Part shown: positions 27,460-37,253 of the stretch, piece by piece | Position numbering within the stretch: position 1 is the stretch's first letter | Layout: every line of letters begins with the position of its first letter | From: Zoogloea sp041914405 | GTDB lineage: Bacteria; Pseudomonadota; Gammaproteobacteria; Burkholderiales; Rhodocyclaceae | NCBI RefSeq assembly: GCF_041914405.1 | Contig: NZ_JAYSDK010000004.1 | Coordinates: 152,952 to 216,951, forward strand | Length of the DNA stretch: 64,000 nucleotides | Direction: 5' to 3' | Notes under the pieces: model-generated | What the model was told of the DNA's origin: nothing | Seen by the model: only the letters and a program-made list of their open reading frames with translations | Database searches by the model: none | Program-made: the position numbers and the translations under genes

Positions 27460-30400
27460 ATGCAACTCTCACGGCGCCAGTTCTTCAAGGTGGCGGCGGG
27501 GGGCTTGACCGGCTCGAGTCTGGTCGCAATGGGCTTCTCGCCCACCGCGGCCCTCGCCGAAGTCCGCACTTTCAAGCTCGCGCGCACCACCGAAACGCGC
27601 AACACCTGTCCGTATTGCTCGGTCGGGTGCGGCATCATCATGTACAGCCTGGGCGACCGGGCCAAGAACGCCCACGCGGAGATCATCCACATCGAGGGTG
27701 ACCCGGACCATCCGGTCAACCGCGGCACCCTGTGCCCGAAGGGCGCCGGCCTGCTCGACTTCGTACACAGCAAGAACCGCCTCAAGTACCCGGAAGTGCG
27801 CGAACCGGGCAGCAAGGAATGGAAACGCATCAGCTGGGACGAGGCCTACGGGCGCATCGCCAAGCTGATCAAGGAAGACCGCGACGCCAACTTCATCGCC
27901 AAGAACGCCGACGGCGTGACGGTGAACCGCTGGCTTACCACCGGCTTCCTCGCCGCCTCCGCCTCCAGCAACGAATCCGGCTACATCACCCACAAGGTGG
28001 TGCGCAGCCTGGGGATGCTCGCATTCGATAACCAAGCGCGTGTCTGACACGGCCCGACGGTGGCAAGTCTTGCCCCGACGTATGGCCGCGGAGCCATGAC
28101 CAATCACTGGACCGACATCAAGAATGCGGACGTGATTCTGATCATGGGCGGAAACGCCGCCGAGGCCCACCCCTGCGGCTTCAAATGGGTGACCGAAGCG
28201 AAGGCCAAGAACAAGGCCCGCCTGGTCGTCGTGGACCCGCGCTTCACGCGGTCCGCTGCGCTGGCCGACCTTTACGCGCCGATCCGTACCGGCACCGACA
28301 TCGCCTTCCTCGGCGGGGTGATCAACTACCTGATCACCAACGACAAGGTGCACATGGACTACATCAAGTCCTACACCGACATGAGTTTCCTCGTGAAGGA
28401 GGAATTCGCCTTCGCGGAAGGCTTCTTCTCCGGCTACGACGCCGAAAAGCGCAAGTACGACAAGGCCAGCTGGGAATACCAGATGGGCGCGGACGGCTAC
28501 GTCAAAACCGACCCGAGCCTGCAGGACCCGCACTGCGTGTGGAACCTGATGAAGGCCCATTTCAGCCGCTACACGCCCGACGTGGTGGAGAACATCTGCG
28601 GCACGCCGAAGGCCAAGTTCCTGCAGGTGGCTGAGCTGCTCGCCTCCAGCCACACGCCGGACCGGGTGATGACCATCCTCTACGCCCTCGGCTGGACCCA
28701 GCACAGCGTCGGCTCGCAGATCATCCGCACCGCGGCGATGATGCAACTGCTGCTCGGCAACATCGGCCGCTCCGGCGGCGGCGTGAATGCGCTACGCGGC
28801 CACTCCAACATCCAGGGCCTTACCGACCTGGGCCTGCTGTCCAACCTGCTGCCCGGCTACATGACCCTGCCCGGCGAGAAGGAAACTGACTACGAGCAGT
28901 ACATCGCCAAGCGCGCGCCCAAGCCGATGCGCCCGGGGCAGATGTCCTACTGGCAGAACTACGGCAAGTTCCACGTCAGCCTGATGAAGGCCTGGTACGG
29001 CGCGGCCGCCACCAAGGAGAACAACTGGGCCTTCGACTACCTGCCCAAGCTGGACAAGACCTACGACGTGCTGCAGGTCTTCGAGCTGATGCACCAGGGC
29101 AAGATGAACGGCTACGTCGCGCAGGGCTTCAACCCGCTGAACTCCTTCCCCAACAAGGCGAAGGTCGGCGCGGCGCTGTCCAAGCTCAAGTTCCTGGTCA
29201 TCATCGATCCGCTCGCCACCGAGACGTCCGAGTTCTGGCAGAACTACGGCGAGTTCAACGACGTGGATCCGGCGGGCATCCAGACTGCCGTGTTCCGCCT
29301 GCCCTCCACCTGCTTCGCCGAGGAGGATGGCTCCATCGTCAACTCCGGGCGCTGGCTGCAGTGGCACTGGAAGGGCGCCGAGCCGCCGGGCGAGGCGAAG
29401 TCCGATCCGGAGATCATGGCCGGCATCTTCCTGCGCCTGCGCGACATGTACCGCAAGGACGGCGGCGCCTTCCCCGACCCCATCCTGAACCTGACCTGGC
29501 CGTACCGGGTCCCGCACGAGCCGGCATCCGACGAGCTCGCCAAGGAGTACAACGGCAAGGCGCTGGCGGACCAGCTCGACCCGAAGGATCCGACCAAGGT
29601 GGTGAAGAAGGCCGGCGAGCTGCTCGATGGCTTCGCCCAGCTCAAGGACGACGGCTCCACCGCCTGCGGCTGCTGGATCTTCTCCGGCGCGTGGACGGAG
29701 AAGGGCAACATGATGGCCCGCCGCGACAACGCCGACCCGTACCACAACGGCCAGACGCTGGGCTGGGCCTTCGCCTGGCCGGCCAACCGCCGCATCCTCT
29801 ACAACCGCGCCTCCGCCGATCCCGCCGGCAAGCCCTGGGATGCGAAGCGCAAGCAGGTGTGGTGGGATGCCGCGCAAGGCCGCTGGGCGGGTTCGGACGT
29901 GCCCGACTACAAGGTTGACTCCGCCCCCGAGGACGGCATGGGGCCCTTCATCATGAATCCCGAGGGCGTGGCGCGCTTCTTCGCCCGCGGCATGATGACC
30001 GAAGGGCCTTTCCCCGAGCATTACGAGCCGTTCGAGACGCCGATCGGGGTCAATCCCATGCATCCGGACAATGCCGGGGCGACGTCGAATCCGGCGGCGC
30101 GGGTGTTCAAGGGCGACATGGAAGCCTTCGGCAAGGCGAGCGAGTTTCCCTACGCGGCGACGACCTACCGCCTCACCGAGCACTTCCACTACTGGACCAA
30201 GCACGTCGAGTCCAACGCCATCATCCAGCCGGAGCAATTCGTCGAGATCGGCGAGGCACTGGCTGCGGAGAAGGGCATCAAGGCCGGCGACAAGGTCAAG
30301 GTCAGCTCCAACCGCGGCTACATCAAGGCGGTGGCGGTGGTGACCAAGCGCATCCAGCCCCTCAAGGTCGACGGGAAGACTGTCCACCACGTCGGGATTC

Positions 30401-30531
30401 CGCTCCACTGGGGTTTCAAGGGGGTGGCCAAGAACGGCTTCATCACCAACACCCTGACGCCTTTCGTGGGAGACGGGAACACCCAGACGCCGGAGTTCAA
30501 GTCCTTCCTGGTCAACGTCGAGAAAGCCTGA
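27460..30531 (+). CDS. fdhA: Formate dehydrogenase alpha subunit, selenocysteine-containing (FdnG/FdoG type)
   Basis: A single 1,023-residue gene read through an in-frame TGA at 28045-28047, codon 196. E. coli FdnG has its selenocysteine at this same residue. The flanks DNQARV-Sec-HGPTVASLAPTYGRGAM are the family's active-site sequence. It oxidises formate to CO2 at a molybdo-bis-MGD centre. The N-terminus LSRRQFFKVAAGG is a Tat signal, so it acts in the periplasm. The 4Fe-4S site is CPYCSVGCG...CPKG. The C-terminal domain (about 880-1023) is the molybdopterin-dinucleotide-binding fold. The sigma-54 promoter and paired activator sites lie upstream, and fdhB follows after 10 bases. A simple ORF caller would split it into two genes. 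Confidence 0.96.
28045..28080 (+). promoter_or_regulatory. Selenocysteine UGA codon and bacterial SECIS hairpin
   Basis: UGA is followed directly by CACGGCCCGACGG and then a GGCA-AGUCU-UGCC stem-loop (28062-28074). The GU-containing apical loop 15-17 bases after the UGA is the element bound by SelB in E. coli fdhF/fdnG. The coding constraint and the hairpin coincide here, as in known formate dehydrogenases. Confidence 0.9.
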
Positions 30532-30541
30532 GGAGACCGCC

Positions 30542-31438
30542 ATGGCATTGCAATCGCTCGATATCGCCAAGCGCTCGGCCACGACCACCGAGCCGCCGCA
30601 GGCGCGCAAGACCCCGCAGGTCGCCAAGCTCATCGACGTCTCCCAGTGCATCGGCTGCAAGGCCTGCCAGGTGGCGTGCATGCAGTGGAACGACCTGCGC
30701 GACGAAGTCGGCAGCTGCGGCGGCACCTACGACAACCCGACGGACATGACCGACCAATCCTGGACGGTCATGCGCTACGCCGAGGTCGAATCGGAAGAAC
30801 GCGGCCTCGAGTGGCTGATCCGCAAGGACGGCTGCATGCACTGCGAGGATCCGGGCTGCCTGAAGGCCTGCCCGTCGCCGGGCGCCATCATCAAGTACGC
30901 CAACGGGATCGTGGATTTCCACCAGGAAAACTGCATCGGCTGCGGCTACTGCGTGACCGGCTGCCCGTTCAACGTGCCGCGCATCTCCAAGAAGGACAGC
31001 AAGGCCTACAAATGCACGCTGTGCTCCGACCGCGTCGCGGTCGGGCTCGAGCCGGCCTGCGTGAAGGTCTGTCCGACCGGCAGCATCAGCTTCGGCTCCA
31101 AGGAGGACATGAAGGAGCTGGCCGAGGAGCGCGTCGCCGAGCTGCAGGAACGGGGCTTCAAGAACGCCGGCCTGTACGACCCGGCCGGCGTGGGTGGCAC
31201 GCACGTCATGTACGTGCTCAACCACGCCGACAAGCCCAGCCTGTACAGCGGCTTGCCGAACGACCCGACGATCGCACCCACCGTCTCCCTGTGGAAGGGC
31301 TTCACCAAGCCCCTGGCCATGGCCGGCATTGCCGCTGCGGCACTGGGCGGCCTGTTCCACTACGTGATGAAGGGTCCGAACGAAGTGTCGAAGGAAGTCG
31401 AAGCTGAAGTCGAGAAGGAACTGGAGGCCGAAAAATGA
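30542..31438 (+). CDS. fdhB: Formate dehydrogenase beta subunit, four [4Fe-4S] ferredoxin-type
   Basis: A 298-residue electron-transfer subunit. Cysteine clusters are CIGCKACQVAC (about 37-47), CMHCEDPGCLKAC, CIGCGYCVTGCPF and CTLCSDR...CVKVCP, giving four 4Fe-4S centres. One membrane anchor lies near residues 258-278 (PLAMAGIAAAALGGLFHYVM), followed by a highly charged EVEAEVEKELEAEK tail. It passes electrons from the periplasmic alpha subunit to the cytochrome b subunit. GAGGAGA precedes the ATG, and the stop overlaps the next start as ATGA. Confidence 0.95.
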   Translation: MALQSLDIAKRSATTTEPPQARKTPQVAKLIDVSQCIGCKACQVACMQWNDLRDEVGSCGGTYDNPTDMTDQSWTVMRYAEVESEERGLEWLIRKDGCMHCEDPGCLKACPSPGAIIKYANGIVDFHQENCIGCGYCVTGCPFNVPRISKKDSKAYKCTLCSDRVAVGLEPACVKVCPTGSISFGSKEDMKELAEERVAELQERGFKNAGLYDPAGVGGTHVMYVLNHADKPSLYSGLPNDPTIAPTVSLWKGFTKPLAMAGIAAAALGGLFHYVMKGPNEVSKEVEAEVEKELEAEK

Positions 31439-32061
31439 TCCGCGATCCGTCCGACCTGCAACGCTACAACGCGTCCGAAAGGGCCAACCACTGGGTCGTG
31501 GGCATCTGCTTCATCCTGCTCGCGCTGTCCGGCCTGGCCCTCTTCCATCCGGCCCTGTTCCCGCTCACCGGCCTGTTCGGCGGCGGCGTGTGGACGCGCA
31601 TCCTGCACCCCTTCGTGGGCGTCGTGATGATGCTGTTCTTCGTGGTGATGTTCTTCCGCTTCAAGCATCTCAACCAGATGACCCAGACCGACTGGGAATG
31701 GGTCAAACGGGCCAAGGAGATGGTGGACGGCGACGATCACAACATGCCGGAAATGGGCAAGTACAACGGGGGCCAGAAGCTGCTGTTCTGGTTCCTCGGT
31801 GCCGCCATGCTGGTGCTCTTCGCATCGGGCATCGTCATCTGGCGGGCGTACTTCTCGGCCTACTTCCCGATCGGCGTGATCCGCATCGGCGCGTTGCTGC
31901 ACGCCGCCTTCGCGGCGCTGATGATCATCGCGATCATCGTGCACGTGTATGCGGCAATCTGGGTGCGCGGCACCATCCGGGCCATGCTGTACGGCACCGT
32001 GACCCGCGCCTGGGCCAAGCAGCACCACCGTGCCTGGTACCGCCAGGTGACTGGCAAATAG
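31435..32061 (+). CDS. fdhC: Formate dehydrogenase gamma subunit, cytochrome b556
   Basis: A 208-residue four-helix membrane cytochrome of the FdnI/FdoI family that takes electrons from the beta subunit and reduces quinone. Heme-ligand histidines are expected in RANHWVVGICFILLALSG (helix 1), LHPFVGVVMMLFFVVMFFRF (helix 2) and IIAIIVHVYAAIWVRG (helix 4). It is translationally coupled to fdhB. A palindromic repeat follows the stop, before fdhE. Confidence 0.93.
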   Translation: MIRDPSDLQRYNASERANHWVVGICFILLALSGLALFHPALFPLTGLFGGGVWTRILHPFVGVVMMLFFVVMFFRFKHLNQMTQTDWEWVKRAKEMVDGDDHNMPEMGKYNGGQKLLFWFLGAAMLVLFASGIVIWRAYFSAYFPIGVIRIGALLHAAFAALMIIAIIVHVYAAIWVRGTIRAMLYGTVTRAWAKQHHRAWYRQVTGK

Positions 32062-32065
32062 GAAA

Positions 32066-32129
32066 GGGGGCGGATCCGTTCGCCGGCGAGCCGCTGGTTG
32101 CGACGGCGGGCGAATGAATTCGCCCCCAC
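32066..32129. repeat. Dispersed palindromic element, copy 5 (paired, left unit degenerate)
   Basis: Right unit GGGCGAATGAATTCGCCCCC (32108-32129) is intact. The left unit GGGGGCGGATCCGTTCGCC (32066 onward) is diverged but keeps the ends. It lies between fdhC and fdhE, in the 155-base gap 32062-32216. Confidence 0.8.
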
Positions 32130-32216
32130 ATGTATCCCGGATCAATCCACACACGGATATTTCCCTGTTCGACGGGGCCTGATCCCAAGCCCGGCCCCGT
32201 ACTTTTTTGGACCGCC

Positions 32217-33143
32217 ATGCAGAAACTGCTTTCCCCCGAGGAAATCGCCACACAGGCCGGTAGCGAGGGCAGCACCAACCGCCTGCCCGCCCCGCACCTG
32301 TTCGCCGAGCGTGCCGCCCGCCTGCGCACGCTGGCCGACGGCCACGCGATGGGTGATTTCTTGCGCTTCGCCGCCCGCCTCGCCGACGCCCAGCAGAGCC
32401 GGCTCGACAAGCTCACCGCCCCCCGCCCAGATTCCGCCCACCTGGAACGCTGCCGCCAGCACGGCATGCCACCCCTCGATGCCCAGGGCGCCGAACTGCC
32501 CGCCGACTGGCAGGACAGCTTGAAGGCCCTCGCTGCCGACGTCGCCGCGCACGCGCCGGCCGGCCTGCAGAATGCCATCGCCGGACTGGCGGACATCCCC
32601 GCCGAGCGCCTCGACGCCCTCGCCCGCGCCATCCTGCGCTGCGAAGAAACCCTCTCCAACCCGCTCGAACTGGCCCTCGCACCGTTGATCGGCGCCGCAC
32701 TGCAAGTGCAGTGGACCGCCCGTGCGCAAGCCCTGCAGGTCGGCGACATCCCGTCCGGCTTCGAGGACAGCCTGTGCCCCGCCTGCGGCTCCCACCCGGT
32801 GGCCTCCATCGTGCGTATCGGCGACGCCGGCCACGGCGTGCGCTACGCCGCCTGCAGCCTGTGCGCCTGCGAATGGCACGTGACGCGCATCAAATGCGTG
32901 CCCTGCCACAACACCCGCGACATCGCCTATCAGGGCCTCGAAAACGAGCAGGGCAATCCGCATCCCGCCGTGAAGGCGGAGACCTGCCCCGAGTGTCATT
33001 CCAGCCTGAAGATCGTGTCGATGGAGAAGGATCCCTTCGCGGACGCCTTCGCCGACGATCTGGCCACCCTCGCCCTCGACATGCTGGTAGACGAGACCGG
33101 TTTCCACCGGGCCGGCCGCAACCTGTTCCTGTTCACCCCCTAG
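32217..33143 (+). CDS. fdhE: Formate dehydrogenase accessory protein FdhE
   Basis: A 308-residue cytosolic maturation factor for Tat-exported respiratory formate dehydrogenases. The C-terminal half has the family's four Cys pairs that bind iron: CPACGSHP, CSLCACEWHVTRIKC-VPC and CPECHSS. FdhE is required for activity of FdnG/FdoG enzymes in E. coli. The ATG at 32217 begins MQKLLSPEEIA; the frame is open 29 codons upstream but runs into the repeat element. It is followed 13 bases later by selA. Confidence 0.93.
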   Translation: MQKLLSPEEIATQAGSEGSTNRLPAPHLFAERAARLRTLADGHAMGDFLRFAARLADAQQSRLDKLTAPRPDSAHLERCRQHGMPPLDAQGAELPADWQDSLKALAADVAAHAPAGLQNAIAGLADIPAERLDALARAILRCEETLSNPLELALAPLIGAALQVQWTARAQALQVGDIPSGFEDSLCPACGSHPVASIVRIGDAGHGVRYAACSLCACEWHVTRIKCVPCHNTRDIAYQGLENEQGNPHPAVKAETCPECHSSLKIVSMEKDPFADAFADDLATLALDMLVDETGFHRAGRNLFLFTP

Positions 33144-33156
33144 GAGACTCCCCACG

Positions 33157-34584
33157 ATGGCGTCCATGGTCCATGGCACCACGTCCGACGACAGCACCGC
33201 CTACCGCGCCCTGCCCAGTCTAGACCGGCTGCTCACCGCCGCCCCCGGCCTCGTCGCCGCGCACGGGCGCACCGAAACCACCCAGGCCCTGCGTGACACG
33301 CTGGCCGACGCCCGGCGCCGCATCGGCGCCGGCGAGGCCGCCCCGGATAGCGCCAGCCTGCTGGAAAACGCGAGCGCGCGCCTGGCGGCGCGCGCTTGTC
33401 CACGACTGAAACAGGTGTTCAACCTGACAGGCACCGTCCTGCACACCAACTTGGGGCGGGCCGTACTCCCCGACGAAGCCATATCCGCAATGGTGGACGC
33501 CGCGCGCTCCCCCTGCGCTCTTGAATACGACGTGGACAGTGGCGGTCGCGGCGACCGCGACGACGTCGTCAATGAACTGCTGCAGGAACTCACCGGCGCC
33601 GAAGCCGCGACCGTGGTGAACAACAACGCCGCCGCGGTCTTCCTCCTCCTCAACACCCTCGCCCAGCGCAAGGAGGTCATCGTCTCCCGCGGCGAGCTGG
33701 TGGAGATCGGCGGCGCCTTCCGCGTACCGGACATCATGAAGCGGGCCGGCGCCAGACTGGTCGAAGTGGGCTGCACCAACCGCACCCACCCGCGGGATTT
33801 CGAGGAAGCCATCGGCCCGCGCACCGGCCTGCTGATGAAGATCCACACCAGCAACTACGCGGTCGAAGGCTTCACCGCCAGCGTGGCCCAGCCCGACATG
33901 GCGCGCATCGCCCACGCCCACGGCCTGCCTTTCGTCGAGGACCTGGGCAGTGGCACGCTGACAGACCTGGAACGCTGGAACCTACCCCACGAACCGACGC
34001 CGCGGGAAGCCATGGCCAACGGCGCCGACCTGGTGACGTTCTCCGGCGACAAGCTCCTCGGCGGCCCCCAGGCCGGCATCCTGGTCGGCCGCAAGGACCT
34101 GATCGGCAAGATCAAAAAGAACCCCCTCAAGCGCGCGCTGCGCGTCGGCAAGATCACCCTCGCCGGCCTGGAAGCCGTGCTGCGCCTGTACCGCGACCCG
34201 GACACGCTGGCCGAAAAGCTGACCACCCTGCGCCTGCTGACCCGCCCCCGCGACGCCATGCTGGCCCAGGCCGAGCGCCTGAAGCCCGCCATCGCCCAGG
34301 CCCTGGCCGGCTGGCCGCTGACGGTGAGCATCGAACCCATGCTGTCGCAGATCGGCTCCGGCAGCCTGCCGGTGGACCGCCTGCCGTCGGCCGGCCTGGT
34401 GTTCCGCCCGCAAGGCCGCAAGAGCGGCGTGCTCAACCGCCTCGAAACCGCGCTGCGCGGCCTGCCGCTGCCGGTCATCGGGCGCATCGCCGACAACGCG
34501 CTGCACCTGGACCTGCGCTGCCTGCCGGAACGGGACGAGGCCGTCTTCCTCGCCCAGTTCTGCCAAGGGTTCAAACCATGCTGA
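33157..34584 (+). CDS. selA: L-seryl-tRNA(Sec) selenium transferase
   Basis: A 475-residue PLP enzyme converting seryl-tRNA(Sec) to selenocysteyl-tRNA(Sec) with selenophosphate. The PLP lysine lies in VTFSGDKLLGGPQAGI (about residue 295). Other family marks are NLTGTVLHTNLGRA, VNNNAAAVFLLLNTLA and KIHTSNYAVEGFT. The N-terminal domain (1-80) that binds the tRNA is present. GGAG precedes the ATG; an alternative ATG is three codons in. The stop overlaps the selB start by seven bases (ATGCTGA), so SelA and SelB are translationally coupled. Confidence 0.96.
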   Translation: MASMVHGTTSDDSTAYRALPSLDRLLTAAPGLVAAHGRTETTQALRDTLADARRRIGAGEAAPDSASLLENASARLAARACPRLKQVFNLTGTVLHTNLGRAVLPDEAISAMVDAARSPCALEYDVDSGGRGDRDDVVNELLQELTGAEAATVVNNNAAAVFLLLNTLAQRKEVIVSRGELVEIGGAFRVPDIMKRAGARLVEVGCTNRTHPRDFEEAIGPRTGLLMKIHTSNYAVEGFTASVAQPDMARIAHAHGLPFVEDLGSGTLTDLERWNLPHEPTPREAMANGADLVTFSGDKLLGGPQAGILVGRKDLIGKIKKNPLKRALRVGKITLAGLEAVLRLYRDPDTLAEKLTTLRLLTRPRDAMLAQAERLKPAIAQALAGWPLTVSIEPMLSQIGSGSLPVDRLPSAGLVFRPQGRKSGVLNRLETALRGLPLPVIGRIADNALHLDLRCLPERDEAVFLAQFCQGFKPC

Positions 34585-36512
34585 TCGGCACCGCCGGCCA
34601 CATCGACCACGGCAAGACGACGCTGGTCCGCGCCCTTACCGGCGTGGACACCGACCGCCTGCCGGAGGAAAAGCGCCGCGGCATCACCATCGAGCTGGGC
34701 TATGCCTACCTGCCCGTCGCCACAGACGCCGACGGACCGGAACAGGTGATCGGCTTTGTGGATGTACCCGGCCATGAGAAATTCGTGCCGACCATGCTGG
34801 CCGGCGCCAGCGGCGTGGATTTCGCCCTGCTGGTGGTCGCCTCTGACGACGGCTCGATGCCGCAGACCCGCGAGCACCTGCAGATCCTCCAGCTGCTCGG
34901 TTTGACGCAAGGGGCGGTAGCGCTCACCAAGGCCGACCGGGCCAGCCCGGAACGCATCGCCGAGGTCAGCGCCGAAATCCGCGCCCTGCTCGCCCCAACG
35001 GCCCTCGCCGACGCGCCGGTCTTTCCGGTATCGGCGGTCAACGGCGACGGCATCGCCGAACTGCGCCAGCACCTGTTGGACGTCGCGCAGCGCCTGCCGC
35101 AACGCGCCGCCGACGGAGAATTCCGGCTGGCCGTGGACCGGGTGTTCACGCTGGCCGGTGCCGGCACCATCGTGGCCGGCACGGTGCACGCCGGCCAGGT
35201 AAAGATCGGCGACACCGTGCACCTCGCCCTGTCCGGCAAGAGCGCCCGCGTGCGCAGCCTGCATGTGCAGAACCGCAAGGCCGACAGCGGCCATGCCGGA
35301 CAGCGCTGCGCGCTGAACCTGGCCGGGCTGGCGGTGGACGAGATCAAGCGCGGCGACTGGCTGGTCGGCCGCGCCGATACCCTGCCCGCCCAACGCCTCG
35401 ACCTGGATCTCCAGCTGTCTACCGACGCCCCGCGCCCACTGGCCCACGGCGCAGTCGTACAGATCCACCACGGCACCCGCCACGTGCTGGGGCGGGTCGC
35501 GCTACTCGACGCCGCCCTCGAAAAGAGCGGCCTGCCACCCGGCGAACACTGCCTCGCCCAAGTCGTCACGGACACGCCGCTACACGCCTGCCGGGACGAC
35601 TTGCTGGTACTGCGCGATGGCCATGGCCAGCACACCCTCGGTGGCGGACGCATCCTCGATCCCTTCGGCCCGCCGCGCCAGCGTCGCGCCCCTGCGCGGC
35701 TGGCGGCACTGGCGGCGCAGGCCATCACCGATCCGACCCAACGCCTGTGCGCGGTGCTCGACCATGCCCCGCTAGGCGTCGACCTGCACCAGCTCAGCAC
35801 CGCCGAAAACCGCCGCCCCGAGCAGTTGCTGGCCCTGTTGCCCAACGCCAGCGCCCATTACACCGACAAGGCCGACTGGCTGATCGGCAGCGCATCGCTG
35901 AACATCCTGGCAGCACGTACCACATCCCGCCTGGCCGACTACCACGCGCAAAGCAGCGACGAACTGGGCATCGAGCGCGACCGCCTGCGGCGGATGCTCG
36001 CCCCCCAGGTGCCCGCTGCAGCCTTCGCTGACTGGCTGGAAAGCTGGCTCGCCGCCGGCCGCCTGGCACGTAGCGGCAGCGCCTGGCACCTGCCCGGCCA
36101 CCGGGTCGAGCTGGACGCCCGCGACCGCCAGCGGGCTGACAGGCTGCTGCCATGGCTGCTCGACAAACCCTTCGACCCGCCTTGGGTGCGCGACATCGCC
36201 GCGCGGCTCGGCGAACCGGAAAACCAGACCCGCGAACTGCTGAAGCGCCTCGCTGCCCGCGGCGAAGCCTGCCAGGTGGTGCGTGATCTGTTCTACGCCC
36301 CGGCAGCGATCCGCAACCTGGGCCGCATCGCCAACGAACTGAGCGAAGCGCAAGGCGCCATACGTGCCGCCGACTTCCGCGACCGCAGCGGCGTCGGACG
36401 CAAGCGGGCGATCCAGATCCTCGAATATTTCGACCGCGTCGGCTTCACCCGCAAGATCGGTCACGGAAACGAAGAACATCACCGAATACGTGGCGATCTT
36501 CCGGTAAATTAA
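34578..36512 (+). CDS. selB: Selenocysteine-specific elongation factor SelB
   Basis: A 644-residue GTPase that delivers Sec-tRNA(Sec) to UGA codons marked by a SECIS hairpin. G-motifs: GHIDHGKTTL (residues 7-16), DVPGHEKF and TKAD. EF-Tu-like domains II and III are followed by a C-terminal array of winged-helix domains (about 380-644; the last includes DFRDRSGVGRKRAIQILEYF) that bind the SECIS RNA. It acts on fdhA upstream and the tRNA downstream; all three needed partners are within 10 kb. Confidence 0.96.
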   Translation: MLIGTAGHIDHGKTTLVRALTGVDTDRLPEEKRRGITIELGYAYLPVATDADGPEQVIGFVDVPGHEKFVPTMLAGASGVDFALLVVASDDGSMPQTREHLQILQLLGLTQGAVALTKADRASPERIAEVSAEIRALLAPTALADAPVFPVSAVNGDGIAELRQHLLDVAQRLPQRAADGEFRLAVDRVFTLAGAGTIVAGTVHAGQVKIGDTVHLALSGKSARVRSLHVQNRKADSGHAGQRCALNLAGLAVDEIKRGDWLVGRADTLPAQRLDLDLQLSTDAPRPLAHGAVVQIHHGTRHVLGRVALLDAALEKSGLPPGEHCLAQVVTDTPLHACRDDLLVLRDGHGQHTLGGGRILDPFGPPRQRRAPARLAALAAQAITDPTQRLCAVLDHAPLGVDLHQLSTAENRRPEQLLALLPNASAHYTDKADWLIGSASLNILAARTTSRLADYHAQSSDELGIERDRLRRMLAPQVPAAAFADWLESWLAAGRLARSGSAWHLPGHRVELDARDRQRADRLLPWLLDKPFDPPWVRDIAARLGEPENQTRELLKRLAARGEACQVVRDLFYAPAAIRNLGRIANELSEAQGAIRAADFRDRSGVGRKRAIQILEYFDRVGFTRKIGHGNEEHHRIRGDLPVN

Positions 36513-36552
36513 CGAAAAAATGCGGTAAAATACAAAAATCAGGCCACATATC

Positions 36553-36623
36553 CTGTGGGGGCGAATTCATTCCCCCTCGGACTTCGATCACCGCACACGG
36601 GCGAATGAATTCGCCCCCACGGG
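36553..36623. repeat. Dispersed palindromic element, copy 6 (paired units)
   Basis: Left unit CTGTGGGGGCGAATTCATTC (36553 onward, right arm shortened) and right unit GGGCGAATGAATTCGCCCCC (36599-36620), spacer beginning CTCGGACTTCGATCA, which matches the spacer of copy 3. It lies between selB and the tRNA-Sec gene. Confidence 0.87.
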
Positions 36624-36655
36624 AATCAAGCATCACGCAGACAAGTACTGACGAT

Positions 36656-36752
36656 GGAAGGGACACGTCCCCCGGTGGGGCGACTGGTCTTCAAAACCAG
36701 GAGGGGCCGTCAACCGGTTCCTGGTGGGTTCGACTCCCATTCCCTTCCGCCA
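36656..36752 (+). tRNA. selC: tRNA-Sec (UCA)
   Basis: A 97-base selenocysteine tRNA with encoded CCA. Acceptor GGAAGGGA pairs with TCCCTTCC (8 bp, longer than elongator tRNAs). The anticodon arm CTGGT-CTTCAAA-ACCAG has anticodon UCA at 36691-36693. A long variable arm (GGGGCCGTCAACCGGTTCC region) and T arm GTGGG-TTCGACT-CCCAT follow. The features match E. coli selC closely. A short T-run (CTTTTTTA) follows the CCA. Confidence 0.97.
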
Positions 36753-36776
36753 CTTTTTTAACGCCGAGCTACCACC

Positions 36777-37253
36777 ATGCCTCAGCTGCGCGGCTGCAAT
36801 TTTCCTGACGAGCTGCTGTACCACGTGGAAAGCCACCTGTGGTTCCAGCCCACCGGCCCCGGGCGTTTCCGGGTCGGCGTGACGCAATTCGGCATCGCGC
36901 TGTCCGGCGAGATCCTGCTGTTCACACCCAAGCCGCTGGGCGCCGAACTCGACGCGGGGCGCGGCTTCGGCCTGCTGGAAGCCGGCAAGACGGTGTTCCC
37001 GGTCAAGACGCCCTTCGACGCCCGCCTGCTGGACGCCAACCCGGCCCTCGACCCCTCCGCTCGGTTGATGAACCGACAGCCCTGCGAGGCCTGGCTGGTG
37101 GAATTGCAAGCCCTCGCCCCACTGCCACCCGGCCTGCTGCTGACGTGGGATGACGCCCGACCGGAGATCGAGAAGATCATGGACCGCTACGCCTTCCGCG
37201 ACCTGTCGGATTTTTCCGCCCCGCTGTTCCACGAGGACGACCGTGACTTCTGA
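36777..37253 (+). CDS. GcvH-like lipoyl-domain protein
   Basis: A 158-residue protein with the fold pattern of glycine-cleavage H protein: YHVESHLWFQPTGPGRFRVGVTQFGIALSGEILLF corresponds to the N-terminal part of GcvH, and LLEAGKTVFPVKTPFDARLLDAN to the lipoyl-lysine loop (usual ESVKAVSDLYSPVSG). The Lys at about residue 75 would be lipoylated. No gcvP or gcvT is nearby, and it overlaps a DsrE-like gene, so a role in glycine cleavage is unlikely. GcvH-like carriers acting in sulfur metabolism are known. It starts 25 bases after tRNA-Sec, which hints at a selenium or sulfur link (inference). Confidence 0.72.
   Translation: MPQLRGCNFPDELLYHVESHLWFQPTGPGRFRVGVTQFGIALSGEILLFTPKPLGAELDAGRGFGLLEAGKTVFPVKTPFDARLLDANPALDPSARLMNRQPCEAWLVELQALAPLPPGLLLTWDDARPEIEKIMDRYAFRDLSDFSAPLFHEDDRDF

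Noticed and set aside
27292..28060. Apparent premature stop splitting formate dehydrogenase into two genes
   Set aside because: The UGA is in frame at the known Sec position (196) with a SECIS hairpin directly after it, and selA, selB and tRNA-Sec are nearby; it is decoded, not a nonsense mutation.
28792..30726. Minus-strand open frame of about 640 codons
   Set aside because: Antisense shadow of fdhA and the start of fdhB.
36633..37232. Minus-strand open frame running through tRNA-Sec
   Set aside because: It reads the antisense of a certain tRNA and of the GcvH-like gene.
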